A stretch of DNA of 64,000 nt from Aldehydirespirator sp963662645 (GTDB lineage: Bacteria; Actinomycetota; Acidimicrobiia; Acidimicrobiales; Aldehydirespiratoraceae): NCBI GenBank assembly GCA_963662645.2, contig OY759762.1, positions 868,001-932,000 of the forward strand, given 5' to 3'. Positions 47,555 to 55,960 of this stretch are shown piece after piece (position 1 is the first letter of the stretch; each line of letters starts with the position of its first letter). The position numbers and the translations under genes are program-made. The notes beneath the pieces are model-generated. The model searched no databases. It was not told the DNA's origin and was given only the letters and a program-made list of their open reading frames with translations.

Positions 47555-48075
47555 GTCTGGCCCCCTTCTGAGATCTTGACATAGGTGTTGTTGGCACTCG
47601 ATGCGGTGGTGCCGGTGTCGAGCTCGTCGCCGCGGGCGGCGGCGGCCACGGCTTCGAGGATCTTCACATAACCGGTGCACCGGCAGAAGTGCCCAGCCAG
47701 GGCTTCGCGTATCGCGCCGGCGTCGTCGGAACCGCCCCCGTTGATGTAGGCGGTGGCCGCCACGACCATGCCGTCGCTGCAGAAGCCGCATTGGGCCGCA
47801 TAGTGGTGGATGAAGGCCTGCTGAACCCTCGACAGGTCCTCGGGCGTGCCCAGACCCTCCACGGTGACCACTTCGGAGCCGTCCAGGGTGCAGAGCGCAG
47901 TCAGACACGACCGGCGGGGCTGGCCGTCCACCAGCACCGTGCAGGCCCCGCAGCCTCCCGACTCGCAGCCCGCCTTGGGGCTGGTGATGTCCAACTCCTC
48001 GCGCAGCACGGTCAGCAGCGAGGTCAGCGGCGCTGACCGCACCGTTCGGGAAACGGAATTGACGGTCAGCTCCAC
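47551..48075 (-). CDS. Molybdenum hydroxylase, [2Fe-2S] subunit
   Basis: 174 residues, CoxS/XdhC-like. Plant-type cluster CESGGCGACTVLVDG plus Cys in RRSCLTALC; second cluster CGFCSDGMVVAA and CRCTGYVKI. It passes electrons from Mo to FAD. GTG 48075 follows the stop of the FAD gene by one base (TGAAGTG). Its stop overlaps the start of the Mo gene. All eight cluster cysteines are visible. Confidence 0.93.
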   Translation of the reverse strand: MELTVNSVSRTVRSAPLTSLLTVLREELDITSPKAGCESGGCGACTVLVDGQPRRSCLTALCTLDGSEVVTVEGLGTPEDLSRVQQAFIHHYAAQCGFCSDGMVVAATAYINGGGSDDAGAIREALAGHFCRCTGYVKILEAVAAAARGDELDTGTTASSANNTYVKISEGGQT

Positions 48076-48076
48076 T

Positions 48077-48874
48077 TCAGGCTCCCAACTGCTCGAGGGC
48101 ACGGCCGACGTAGACGGGCAGCACCCGCCTGCGATACGCCGCCGACGCCAGAGCGTCGTCGTAGGGGTCGGCATCAGAGACGGAAGCGGCGGCTGCGTCG
48201 GCGATCGAGCCGCCATCGGCCAGCACGGTCTCGGCGGTGCGCAGCCGGCAGGCGTCAGGCGCCGCCCCGGTGGCCGCAATCGTCACGGTGCCGCCAGTGT
48301 GACGGACCGCGCTCACCGCCAAGGCTGTCAGCGACTGCGTGTGGTGGCGCCGCAGCGCAACGAACGAACCTGCCTCGGGCACCTCGAAGGCCATGTCCAG
48401 CAGCAGCACTCCGGGCCGGGCCCCACCAGCGGCTACGAAGTCGGCTACGTCGCCAGTGTGGGCGCCACCGGGATCGGCCCAGCGCAGGATCGCGCCGAGC
48501 GCCAGCAGCGGCCCGCGCAAGTCGCCGTAGGGAGCGGGCGAGCAGATGTTGCCGCCGATGGTGGCTTGCGCCTTCACCTCGTTGTCCCCGATGTTGGCCG
48601 AGCACGGCCCGACAGGTGCATCCAGCCCCGCACACGCGGCCAGAGGGGCCGCCGCGCCGACCGTCATGCGCCCGTTGGACCGTGAGATCCCGTCTATCTC
48701 CGCCCTGCCGAGCCACACGGCCCGCTCCACCGCGACCTGGCCCAGAGTGTGCTGGGGCACCAGCAGCGTGCCCCCTGCGAGCACCGTCGCGTACGGCTGC
48801 TCCGTTACGGCCGCCACCGCCTCAGCCTCGGAGGACGGCATGCTCACCGCAGCCGCGCCCACCGTCGATGTCAT
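48077..48874 (-). CDS. Molybdenum hydroxylase, FAD subunit
   Basis: 265 residues, CoxM-like. FAD pyrophosphate loops AGGTLLVPQ and TIGGNICSPAPYGDLRGPLL; C-terminal PYDDALASAAYRRRVLPVYV is the CO_deh_flav_C part. ATG 48874 has AGGAGG seven bases upstream. First of the four-gene hydroxylase set FAD, FeS, Mo-N, Mo-C, all on the minus strand. Confidence 0.9.
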   Translation of the reverse strand: MTSTVGAAAVSMPSSEAEAVAAVTEQPYATVLAGGTLLVPQHTLGQVAVERAVWLGRAEIDGISRSNGRMTVGAAAPLAACAGLDAPVGPCSANIGDNEVKAQATIGGNICSPAPYGDLRGPLLALGAILRWADPGGAHTGDVADFVAAGGARPGVLLLDMAFEVPEAGSFVALRRHHTQSLTALAVSAVRHTGGTVTIAATGAAPDACRLRTAETVLADGGSIADAAAASVSDADPYDDALASAAYRRRVLPVYVGRALEQLGA

Positions 48875-49045
48875 GGGAACCTCCTGGGTGGTGCTCTCAG
48901 GTCCCGCCCGCGGCAGGCCGACCGGCACCGTTAGCGCTGTCGGTGGATTCAAGTCGATGGCCGCTCCGGGCAACAGGCGCTAGCGGAGCAACCTGCCCAC
49001 CGCGATGGGAGTGGCTCCTAAGCACTAGCCAGCGTCCGTCGGCCT

Positions 49046-49705
49046 CTAGGGGCGGGGCGGGAGCTTGGGGCGGTCCTGGTAGCGGGCGTTGAGGATCATG
49101 GCCACCAGCTCGGTGCGCGACTGAACATTGAACTTCATCAAGATGTTGCTTACGTGGTTCTTGACGGTGTAGATGCTCAGATAGAGCCGCTCGGCGATCT
49201 CGGCGTTGGACAGGCCGGTGGCCAGCAAGTCGGCCACCTCGCGCTCCCTGTCGGTCAGCCCCCGCAGCACATCGTGGTCCGAGGCGATCAGCCGGGTGAC
49301 CGACGAGTCCATGGCCGACTGCCCCGCGGCCGTGAACCGGATGGAGGCGGCCAGATCGTCGCCCGACACGCTCTTGAGTTGGAAGCTGGTGGCACCGGCC
49401 TCGAGTGCGGAGCGCAGCAGCGCGCCGTCGGTGAAGCTGGTGAGGGCCAACACCCTGGTGTCGGGGGCCCGGCGGGCGATCTCCCCGATGGCCTCGACTC
49501 CTCCGCCACCGGGCATTATCAGGTCCATGACCACCACGTCGGGGCGCATCTCCACCACCCGGTCGACGGCCACCACGCCGTTGTGGGCCGTGCCCACCAC
49601 CTCGATGTCGTCGTAGCCGTCGAGGCAGGCGGTCACGCCCTCGCGCAGCAGGTCGTGGTCGTCGACTACGACGACGCGGATCGTTCCGCCGGCTGCGGCG
49701 CTCAT
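49046..49705 (-). CDS. NarL/LuxR-family response regulator
   Basis: 219 residues. Receiver domain: VVVVDDHDLLREGV, phospho-acceptor Asp in PDVVVMDLIMPGGGG, Thr in ALTSFTDG, Lys in FQLKSVSG. LuxR-type helix-turn-helix: LTDREREVADLLATGLSNAE and LYLSIYTVKNHVSNIL. Pairs with the HisKA_3 kinase upstream. Placed between the ABC importer and the molybdenum hydroxylase genes, so it may regulate either or both. The ATG overlaps the TGA of a 23-codon mini-ORF. Confidence 0.92.
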   Translation of the reverse strand: MSAAAGGTIRVVVVDDHDLLREGVTACLDGYDDIEVVGTAHNGVVAVDRVVEMRPDVVVMDLIMPGGGGVEAIGEIARRAPDTRVLALTSFTDGALLRSALEAGATSFQLKSVSGDDLAASIRFTAAGQSAMDSSVTRLIASDHDVLRGLTDREREVADLLATGLSNAEIAERLYLSIYTVKNHVSNILMKFNVQSRTELVAMILNARYQDRPKLPPRP

Positions 49706-49773
49706 GACGACGTCCCGGCCGGGCCCAGCCGACGCCGCGGCGCGCCGATCGCGCCGCCGGTGGCGGCGCTCAT
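49702..49773 (-). CDS. Bridging mini-ORF between kinase and response regulator (23 codons)
   Basis: ATG overlaps the kinase TGA (ATGA) and its TGA overlaps the regulator's ATG (ATGA). It starts MSAATGGAI, almost the same as the regulator's MSAAAGGTI 68 bp downstream: a duplicated gene start. Confidence 0.55.
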   Translation of the reverse strand: MSAATGGAIGAPRRRLGPAGTSS

Positions 49774-51584
49774 GGTGACTGCTCCGGGGGTCGCACCAGC
49801 AGTTCCATGACTTCGGGCACCGACGCCGAGACGGTGGTTCCCTCCCCCAGGCGGCCGTCGACTTGCAGGGTCGCCCCGATCTCGGCGGCCCGCTCGGCCA
49901 TGATCCTCAACCCGAAGTGCTCCGACGCCGACCCCATCTCGAAGCCGGCCCCGTCGTCTCGCACCCGCAGCTCGAGGGCGTCGCCAGTCACCTCCACGGA
50001 GATGCGGACGTGCTCGGCGTTGGCGTGGCGCGAGACGTTGTTGAGCGACTCCTGCAGGATGCGATAGAGCGCCACCTTGACGGTCGGCAGCGGCTCCACG
50101 TCCCGGTCGAGATGCACGTCGCACTTGGCCCGGCGCCGGCTCTCGAAGGCCGACACCAGCTGGTCGACCAGATCCGCGAACGGGGTCTGCTCGATGACCG
50201 AGGGGCGAAGCTCCAACAGCAGGGTGCGCATCTCCGAGAGGGCCCCGGCGGTCAGGGCGTGCAGCCGATCGGCCCGGTCGCGCTGCTCGGAGCTCAGATC
50301 GGACGCCCGGGCCAGGGTCTCGGCCAGCAGCGTCGCCGTCCACAGCGTCTGGCTGACGGAGTCGTGTAGGTCGTTGGCCAGACTCTGGCGCTCCTCGAGC
50401 GCGGCCAGCGAGCGGGCCATCACCAGCGAGCGGCTGTTGGAGATGGCCGAGGACGCCTGGTCGGCCAGGATGGCCAGGCTGTCGACGTCGGAGTCGCTGA
50501 GATCCTGGCCCCGGCGGGGCTCGATCACGAGGCACCCGAGGCGCATCTCCGCCGCCTCCAGCGGCATCACGACCGCCCCGTTGACTCTGGACATCGAGAC
50601 CCGCCGTGAAGCGGCGCCCGGCGCCGCGCCGACATCGAGGCCCTCGGGGGGAGACCAGCCGTCGAGGGGGTCGGTGATGCGGGTGTGGGGTTCGGGAGCG
50701 CCGCGGTCGGGGCGGCCCGGATAGCGCTCGCCGGCCAGTTCGAGCACTCCCTCGTTGTCGTAGAAGGCCACGTAGCTGCGCTCGTGATCGCAGAGCCGCT
50801 CCACGCCGATCAGCACCTGCTCGATCACGTCGTCGAGCTGGAGCGAGCGGGCGACCGCGGCGGCCGTGTCCCGCAGCGCCTCAGCGTGGCTTCGCTGGGC
50901 TCGCTCCTGCTCCTCCAGCCTGACCCGCTCGTCGACCTCCCGCCTCAGCGTCTGGTTGGCTCGTGACAGCTCGGATGTCCGTTCCCGCACCCGCTCGTCG
51001 AGGTCCTCGAGGGTGCGCTGCAGCTCGGCCTCGGCCTCGATCCTGGAGGTTATGTCGGTGAAGGTGCCCAGGGTGCCCACGACCTTGCCGTCGAAGTCGG
51101 TCAGAGGCACCTTGTTCGTCTCCACCCAGATCACCCGCCCGCCCGCGATGCGAACCTGCTCGCGCAAGCCGATGATCGGCTCGCCGGTCTCCATGACCAC
51201 GCGGTCGTGATCCTGGAACCAGGGCGTGCCGCTGCGGGGCAGTCCGGAGCCTCCCCAGGCGCAGTCGGCGTCGGTCTTGCCGATGAGCTCGCGGGGATGG
51301 CCCACCCCCGCGTACTCGGCGAGCTTGCGGTTGCACCCCAGGAACACCGAGTCGGCGTCCTTCCACCAGATGGCGTGATGCACGCTGTTGAGGACGAGTT
51401 CGAAGATGTGCCGGCTGGCCTGCAGCGCCTCGTCGCCCTCCAACTCGCCCCGCAACATGGCGGCATACAGCGAGAGGGCACCGACGGAGGCCATGCCGCC
51501 GCGATCATAGCCGTTGCCTGCCGGCCCGTCGGGGGTCGGCCCGCCGAAGCGCGCGGTGGTGTCGATCAAGGTCGGATCAGGCAT
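49770..51584 (-). CDS. PAS-GAF sensor histidine kinase (NarX/DegS-type)
   Basis: 604 residues, no membrane segments, so a cytoplasmic sensor. PAS domain at about 55-185 (NSVHHAIWWKDADSVFLGCN, GTLGTFTDITSRIEAE), coiled coil (about 185-240), GAF domain (245-395, LDDVIEQVLIGVERLCDHER), HisKA_3 with phospho-acceptor His in ERQSLANDLHDSVSQTLW, and HATPase (ALYRILQESLNNVSRHANAE, LRVRDDGAGF). PAS and GAF suggest sensing of a small molecule or redox state. A CTG overlapping the livF stop (CTGA) is in frame ten codons upstream of the ATG used here. Confidence 0.9.
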   Translation of the reverse strand: MPDPTLIDTTARFGGPTPDGPAGNGYDRGGMASVGALSLYAAMLRGELEGDEALQASRHIFELVLNSVHHAIWWKDADSVFLGCNRKLAEYAGVGHPRELIGKTDADCAWGGSGLPRSGTPWFQDHDRVVMETGEPIIGLREQVRIAGGRVIWVETNKVPLTDFDGKVVGTLGTFTDITSRIEAEAELQRTLEDLDERVRERTSELSRANQTLRREVDERVRLEEQERAQRSHAEALRDTAAAVARSLQLDDVIEQVLIGVERLCDHERSYVAFYDNEGVLELAGERYPGRPDRGAPEPHTRITDPLDGWSPPEGLDVGAAPGAASRRVSMSRVNGAVVMPLEAAEMRLGCLVIEPRRGQDLSDSDVDSLAILADQASSAISNSRSLVMARSLAALEERQSLANDLHDSVSQTLWTATLLAETLARASDLSSEQRDRADRLHALTAGALSEMRTLLLELRPSVIEQTPFADLVDQLVSAFESRRRAKCDVHLDRDVEPLPTVKVALYRILQESLNNVSRHANAEHVRISVEVTGDALELRVRDDGAGFEMGSASEHFGLRIMAERAAEIGATLQVDGRLGEGTTVSASVPEVMELLVRPPEQSP

Positions 51585-51610
51585 TTTCAGAGGTTCCCGG
51601 TTGGACTCTC

Positions 51611-52327
51611 TCAGGCGTCCACGCCCAGATATATGCCCTGGAGCTCCGTTGATTCCAGCAGCTCCTCGGCTGTCAGCTCGATCTCGATGCGGCCCGAGGT
51701 CATCACCAGCTGGCGGGGCGACATGGCGGTGGCCGCCCGCAGGTTCTGCTCCACCACCAGCACGGCCACCCCCTCGGACACAAGCTGGTGCACCGCGTCG
51801 ATCAGGTCGTCCACGATGCTGGGGGCCAGACCCTCGGAGGGCTCGTCCATCACGATCAGGGGGGTGTTGAGCAGCAGGGCCCGGCCCACGGCCAGCATCT
51901 GCTGCTCGCCGCCGGACAGCTCGGCGCCGCCGTTGCCCCGGCGGTTGGCCAGGCGCGGGAACAGCTCGTAGACGGCCGCGGGCGTCCAGCGCTTGCCCCT
52001 CGATTCGGGCGCCAGCATGGCCAGGTGCTCATCCACGGTGAGCGACGGGAAGAGACGGCGCCCCTGGGGGACGTAGGCGATCCCCGATCGGGCCACCTTC
52101 TCGGGCGGGAGGCCGTCGATGCGCCGGCCCGAGAAGGTGATGGCTCCGGCCGTGGGCGTCACCATCCCCATGATCGTCTTGCACAGCGTGGACTTGCCCA
52201 TGCCGTTGCGCCCCACGATGCACACCGCCTCGGTGCCCATCGAGAAGGTCAAGCCCTCCAGCACCCGCGAGGTCCCATAGCCGGCCTGCAGATCCTCCAC
52301 GCTCAGCAGAGCGTCCGCCGCGGTCAC
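51611..52327 (-). CDS. livF: Branched-chain amino acid/amide-type ABC importer, ATPase LivF
   Basis: 238 residues. Walker A GRNGMGKSTLCKTI, Q-loop YVPQGRRLFPSLTV, signature ELSGGEQQMLAVGRAL, Walker B LIVMDEPSEGLAPS, H-switch replaced in the usual LivF way (VVEQNLRAA). GRRLFPSLTVDEHL is typical of LivF. GTG start overlapping the TGA of an 11-codon mini-ORF. Fifth gene of livH-livM-livK-livG-livF. Confidence 0.93.
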   Translation of the reverse strand: MTAADALLSVEDLQAGYGTSRVLEGLTFSMGTEAVCIVGRNGMGKSTLCKTIMGMVTPTAGAITFSGRRIDGLPPEKVARSGIAYVPQGRRLFPSLTVDEHLAMLAPESRGKRWTPAAVYELFPRLANRRGNGGAELSGGEQQMLAVGRALLLNTPLIVMDEPSEGLAPSIVDDLIDAVHQLVSEGVAVLVVEQNLRAATAMSPRQLVMTSGRIEIELTAEELLESTELQGIYLGVDA

Positions 52328-52359
52328 CGGTCCGCCTCGCTCAAGCCTGCCGCGATCAC
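52324..52359 (-). CDS. Bridging mini-ORF between livG and livF (11 codons)
   Basis: GTG overlaps the livG TGA (GTGA) and the TGA overlaps the livF GTG (GTGA). It reads MIAAGLSEADR: the start echoes livF (MTAADA) and the end echoes livG (RSEADL), as expected from a 32-bp duplication of the overlapping junction. Confidence 0.5.
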   Translation of the reverse strand: MIAAGLSEADR

Positions 52360-53159
52360 AGGTCGGCCTCGCTCCGGTCTGCCTCGCTGCCGAGGTATAT
52401 GGCGTGCACCAGCGGGTCGGCCCGTATCTCGGTGGGCGTCCCGCTGGCCACGGTGTGGCCCTCGTTCATCACCACCACCCGGCGGGCGGCGCGCAGCGCG
52501 ACGTCCATGTCGTGCTCGATCAGCAGCAGCGTGATGTCGGTGTCCAAGCTCGTGAGCAGGTCCACCAAGCGCTCCCGCTCGCCCCGCGACAGCCCAGAGG
52601 CCGGCTCGTCGAGCATGACGAACTCGGGCCCCGTCACCAGCGCCATGCCGATCTCGAGCTGGCGCTGCTGGCCGTGCGACAGGTCGCCGGCGGTGGTGCC
52701 GACGACGTCGGCGAGCCAGACGGTCTCGGCCATGGCCCGGGCCCTGTCCCGGAACTCGGCGTCAACTCCCGAGCGCAGCAGCGCCAGGTGCCGGCCGGAG
52801 CGCCCGGTCTGGGCCAGGTACAGGTTGTCGGCCACGGTCAGCCCCCGGAACAACCGGGTCTTCTGGTAGGTGCGGGCCACGCCGAGGCGGGGACGGAACC
52901 GCGCCGGGAGCTCGGTGCAGTCGATCCCCTTGATGGTCACCCGCCCCGACGTGGGCTTGATGTCGCCTGCGATCACGTTGAACAGGGTGGTCTTGCCGGC
53001 CCCGTTCGGGCCGAGCAGGGCCAGGCGGTCGCCCTTCCACACCTGGAGGTCCACGCCCGCCAGGGCTTGCAGTCCACCGAACGCAACCACCACCGCCTCC
53101 AGGTTCAGGAGGGAACCGCGCCTGTCGGCGGAGGCGGCGGTGGCCGCGTCGGTGTCCAT
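52356..53159 (-). CDS. livG: Branched-chain amino acid/amide-type ABC importer, ATPase LivG
   Basis: 267 residues. Walker A GPNGAGKTTLFNVI, Q-loop ARTYQKTRLFRGLTV, signature DLSHGQQRQLEIGMAL, Walker B FVMLDEPASGLSRGERE, H-switch LIEHDMDVAL, and the LivG-type C-terminus (GTPTEIRADPLVHAIYLG). The last codons contain a 15-bp duplication (SEADRSEADL). ATG 53159 with no canonical ribosome site; a chain of CTG/TTG frames from the livK stop ends three bases before it. Confidence 0.93.
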   Translation of the reverse strand: MDTDAATAASADRRGSLLNLEAVVVAFGGLQALAGVDLQVWKGDRLALLGPNGAGKTTLFNVIAGDIKPTSGRVTIKGIDCTELPARFRPRLGVARTYQKTRLFRGLTVADNLYLAQTGRSGRHLALLRSGVDAEFRDRARAMAETVWLADVVGTTAGDLSHGQQRQLEIGMALVTGPEFVMLDEPASGLSRGERERLVDLLTSLDTDITLLLIEHDMDVALRAARRVVVMNEGHTVASGTPTEIRADPLVHAIYLGSEADRSEADL

Positions 53160-53205
53160 CGGTCAGCTAGGGCGATGCCTGCTCAACCGGAGCTTGCTGG
53201 TTCGC

Positions 53206-54762
53206 TCAGCGCTGCGGAACGCCGTCAACCACCGGGATAGCGTTGCCGGCCCAGGGCAGGCTGCGGGTCTCGCACACCGGGTTCTCGCGATCCGGTGGCG
53301 GTGTCTGCGGGCTGAACGTCCCGCCGAAGCTCTGGTCCACGGCCGGGATCAGGGCCACGGTCTGCGACACCACCTCGCCGGCGTCGTTCAGCACGAGCTG
53401 CTGGACGGAGGTGTCCACGATGGCCTGGCGGTTCTCATCCAGGGTGATGGTGCCGTAGGGCCCGTCGATCTGGATGTTTGCCAGGGCATCGCGCAGGGCG
53501 GCGTGGTTGTCGGACAGATCGCCGCCGACCTGCTCGAGGGCCATGATGAAGGCCAGACCGGAGCTGTAGAAGCCGTAGAAGAACCCGAATCCGGCGGCAG
53601 CCGCGGGCGAACCGGGCTCCATGCCGGACATGGGGCTCACCAGCGAGTCCCACGCGGCTTCGGCCGACGCCAGGTACTCCTGGATGGCCGGGGTGGAGAC
53701 GTCGCCGGGCAGGGTGGCGAAGCCGCCCACGTAGGCCCCGGCGATGTCGGTTCCGAGCGCCGCGGCCAGCGCTGGGCTGAAGAACAGGTTGCCTGCGTGC
53801 TGGTCGCCGGTCAGGTCGCCCTTGGCCGCGAGGAAGGCCTCCAGTGAGGCGTTGGTGCCGGAGCCGCCGACGGCCCAGAAGTAGCCGTCGACCTCATCCG
53901 GGTCGGGAAGCTGCTGGACGTACGACGAGTAGTCGGTGGTTCCCAGGGGTGGGAACACCCTCGATATGACGTCTCCGCCGACCGCGCAGAACTCGGCGAT
54001 GAAACCCGCGGTCGAGGTCCAGCCGAAGCTGTAGTCGTCGGCGATCACGGCCGCGGTGTCCCAGCCGGCCTCGTTGTGGAGGATGTCACCTAGACCTGCG
54101 TTCCACTGGGCGCCGTCGCCGTTGAACCGGAAGAAGTTCGGCGCCTGGACGACCATGGTGGTCTCCTGGGCCCCGGCGATGCCGTTGAGGAAGGTCACGT
54201 CGGGATGGTCCTTGGCGTAGTTGGCGACCGCGATGCTCTCGTCGCCCGAGAGCGGGCCGATCACCACGTTGGCACCGTCCTGCTCGACGATCTTGCGGAC
54301 TTCCTGGATGATGCGGTCGGGCGTGTCGTCACCGCAGCCGATGCCGACGACCTCGATGGGCACACCGGCGACTTCGGCGCCGCTGAATCCCTCCAGAGCG
54401 CTGGTGGACGAGTTCGACGTCCCGCCCGCGAAGGTGATGAACGGCAGCGACGCACCGGCCACGACATCCTCGTGGAACGCGCCGAAGGCGCCCTCGCACT
54501 CGCCGAGGATGCCGAGGCGCACGACGGTGTCCATCTCCTCCATCGTTTCCGGCTCGGCCTCAGGCTCGGCCGGAGCCTCGGGCTCCGCCGCGGCCTCGGG
54601 CTCGGCGTCAGGCTCGGCCGGAGCTTCGGGCTCCGCCGGAGCGGCCGTGGTAGCCGGCGCAGCCTCCTCGTCGTCGTCGCCGCAGGAAGCTGCGAGCAAC
54701 GTGAACACGGCGAGGATGCCGACAAGGCTCAGGAGCCGCCGGATCGTTGGTTTGTGTCTCAT
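53206..54762 (-). CDS. ABC importer substrate-binding lipoprotein (Liv-type)
   Basis: 518 residues. Lipoprotein signal with lipobox LLAASC (Cys about 27), then an acidic Pro/Glu/Ala linker (about 30-75) and a two-lobed periplasmic-binding fold of type I: VRLGILGECEGAFGAFHEDV, GPLSGDESIAVANYAKDHPD, VIADDYSFGWTSTAGFIAEF, YVGGFATLPGDVS. Length and fold match receptors for amino acids, amides or aromatic compounds; the ligand is not predictable. AAAGGA precedes the ATG, which overlaps the TGA of a 35-codon mini-ORF. Mature protein is outside the membrane. Confidence 0.88.
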   Translation of the reverse strand: MRHKPTIRRLLSLVGILAVFTLLAASCGDDDEEAAPATTAAPAEPEAPAEPDAEPEAAAEPEAPAEPEAEPETMEEMDTVVRLGILGECEGAFGAFHEDVVAGASLPFITFAGGTSNSSTSALEGFSGAEVAGVPIEVVGIGCGDDTPDRIIQEVRKIVEQDGANVVIGPLSGDESIAVANYAKDHPDVTFLNGIAGAQETTMVVQAPNFFRFNGDGAQWNAGLGDILHNEAGWDTAAVIADDYSFGWTSTAGFIAEFCAVGGDVISRVFPPLGTTDYSSYVQQLPDPDEVDGYFWAVGGSGTNASLEAFLAAKGDLTGDQHAGNLFFSPALAAALGTDIAGAYVGGFATLPGDVSTPAIQEYLASAEAAWDSLVSPMSGMEPGSPAAAAGFGFFYGFYSSGLAFIMALEQVGGDLSDNHAALRDALANIQIDGPYGTITLDENRQAIVDTSVQQLVLNDAGEVVSQTVALIPAVDQSFGGTFSPQTPPPDRENPVCETRSLPWAGNAIPVVDGVPQR

Positions 54763-54866
54763 GGAGTGGTCCTTTCTCTCATGGGCTGAATCCCTCCATT
54801 GATGGGGCGGACGGGCGTCCGCTTCGGACCGCGCGTGACGGTCGCGATTCTTGTGAATGAGTTCAT
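54759..54866 (-). CDS. Bridging mini-ORF between livM and the binding-protein gene (35 codons)
   Basis: ATG overlaps the livM TGA (ATGA) and its TGA overlaps the binding protein's ATG (ATGA). Basic product (TRGPKRTPVRP). Fills the gap completely. Confidence 0.5.
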   Translation of the reverse strand: MNSFTRIATVTRGPKRTPVRPINGGIQPMRERTTP

Positions 54867-55960
54867 GGCGCCGAACCGGCCGCGGCCTCCGCCGGGGTCG
54901 CACCGGATCCCGGCGGCTGCTGGATCAGGCGGCGCAGGCCCTTGCGGACTCGGTCGATGATCCCGGCGAGGCCGTCGGGTGACAGGATCATGATGAGCAG
55001 CACCAGCATGCCGACGATGGTATTGAAGCGGGCCTCGGTGATGCCGATGTGGTCCACGAGCGGGAGGTTGCGCAGATAGTTGTTGGCCGCCACGAACACG
55101 AAGGCGCCCAGCCAGGCGCCCTCGAGGCTGAGGGTGCCGCCGATGACGGCCACGATCAGCAGGTCGAGCGTGGGGCCGATCGAAATCGATGTGGGGTCGA
55201 TCTGGCCGTTCCACCAGACGTTGAACACGCCGGCCAGACCGGCCGTGAAGCCGGCCAGGGTGAACGCCAGCGCGCGGTGCAGCGACACGTTGAAGCCCAG
55301 CGACGCCATGCGCACCGGGTCGTCGCGGATGCCCTGCAGGGCCAGTCCGAAGGGGGTGACGGCCACCACCCGGAAGGCGATGTAGACAAGTACCGACAGC
55401 ACCACCAGCGCGAGGTACATGCGCACCGGGTGGTCCCGGAAGAGGCCGGGCGGGTCGATTCCGGTGATTCCGCCGAAGCCCGACAGCGGGGTGATCGATC
55501 CGAACACGTAATAGCCGATGACGGCGTACGTGAGGGTGATCATCAGGAAGTAGATGCCGGTCGTGCGCGACGCCAGTGCGCCCAGGACGAAGGCGACGAC
55601 GGTGGTCACCCCCAGCGCGAACAGCACCGCCACCCACGGGTTCCAGCCGAGCTTGAGTCCTTTCGACCAGGCGTCCTGGGCGACGACCGCGTTGCCGACC
55701 ATGAAGCCGGCCACGCCGGCGAGCAAGTACTGGGCCAGCGAGACCATGCCCCCGTAGGCCGCCAGAAACACGATGGTGGCCGCCGCGATCCCGAGGATCA
55801 TGGTGCGGGTCATCACGAACTCCACGAAGAAGTTCGAGCCGAACAGGGGCAGCAGCAGCGCCAGCCCGGCCGCCGCGACTACGACCACGTTTCGGGCCGA
55901 CAGCAGCCGGGTCGCCCGGCTCGCCGGACCGGATCCGGACACGGTGCCCGCCGAGCTCAT
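54863..55960 (-). CDS. livM: ABC importer permease LivM
   Basis: 365 residues, about nine membrane segments. LSARNVVVVAAAGLALLLPL starts the first; AAYGGMVSLAQYLLAGVAGF is the LivM signature near 75; the cytoplasmic coupling loop is FGLALQGIRDDPVRMASLGF; IGGTLSLEGAWLGAFVFVAA near the end. Forms the membrane channel with LivH. ATG overlaps the livH stop (ATGA). Confidence 0.92.
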   Translation of the reverse strand: MSSAGTVSGSGPASRATRLLSARNVVVVAAAGLALLLPLFGSNFFVEFVMTRTMILGIAAATIVFLAAYGGMVSLAQYLLAGVAGFMVGNAVVAQDAWSKGLKLGWNPWVAVLFALGVTTVVAFVLGALASRTTGIYFLMITLTYAVIGYYVFGSITPLSGFGGITGIDPPGLFRDHPVRMYLALVVLSVLVYIAFRVVAVTPFGLALQGIRDDPVRMASLGFNVSLHRALAFTLAGFTAGLAGVFNVWWNGQIDPTSISIGPTLDLLIVAVIGGTLSLEGAWLGAFVFVAANNYLRNLPLVDHIGITEARFNTIVGMLVLLIMILSPDGLAGIIDRVRKGLRRLIQQPPGSGATPAEAAAGSAP

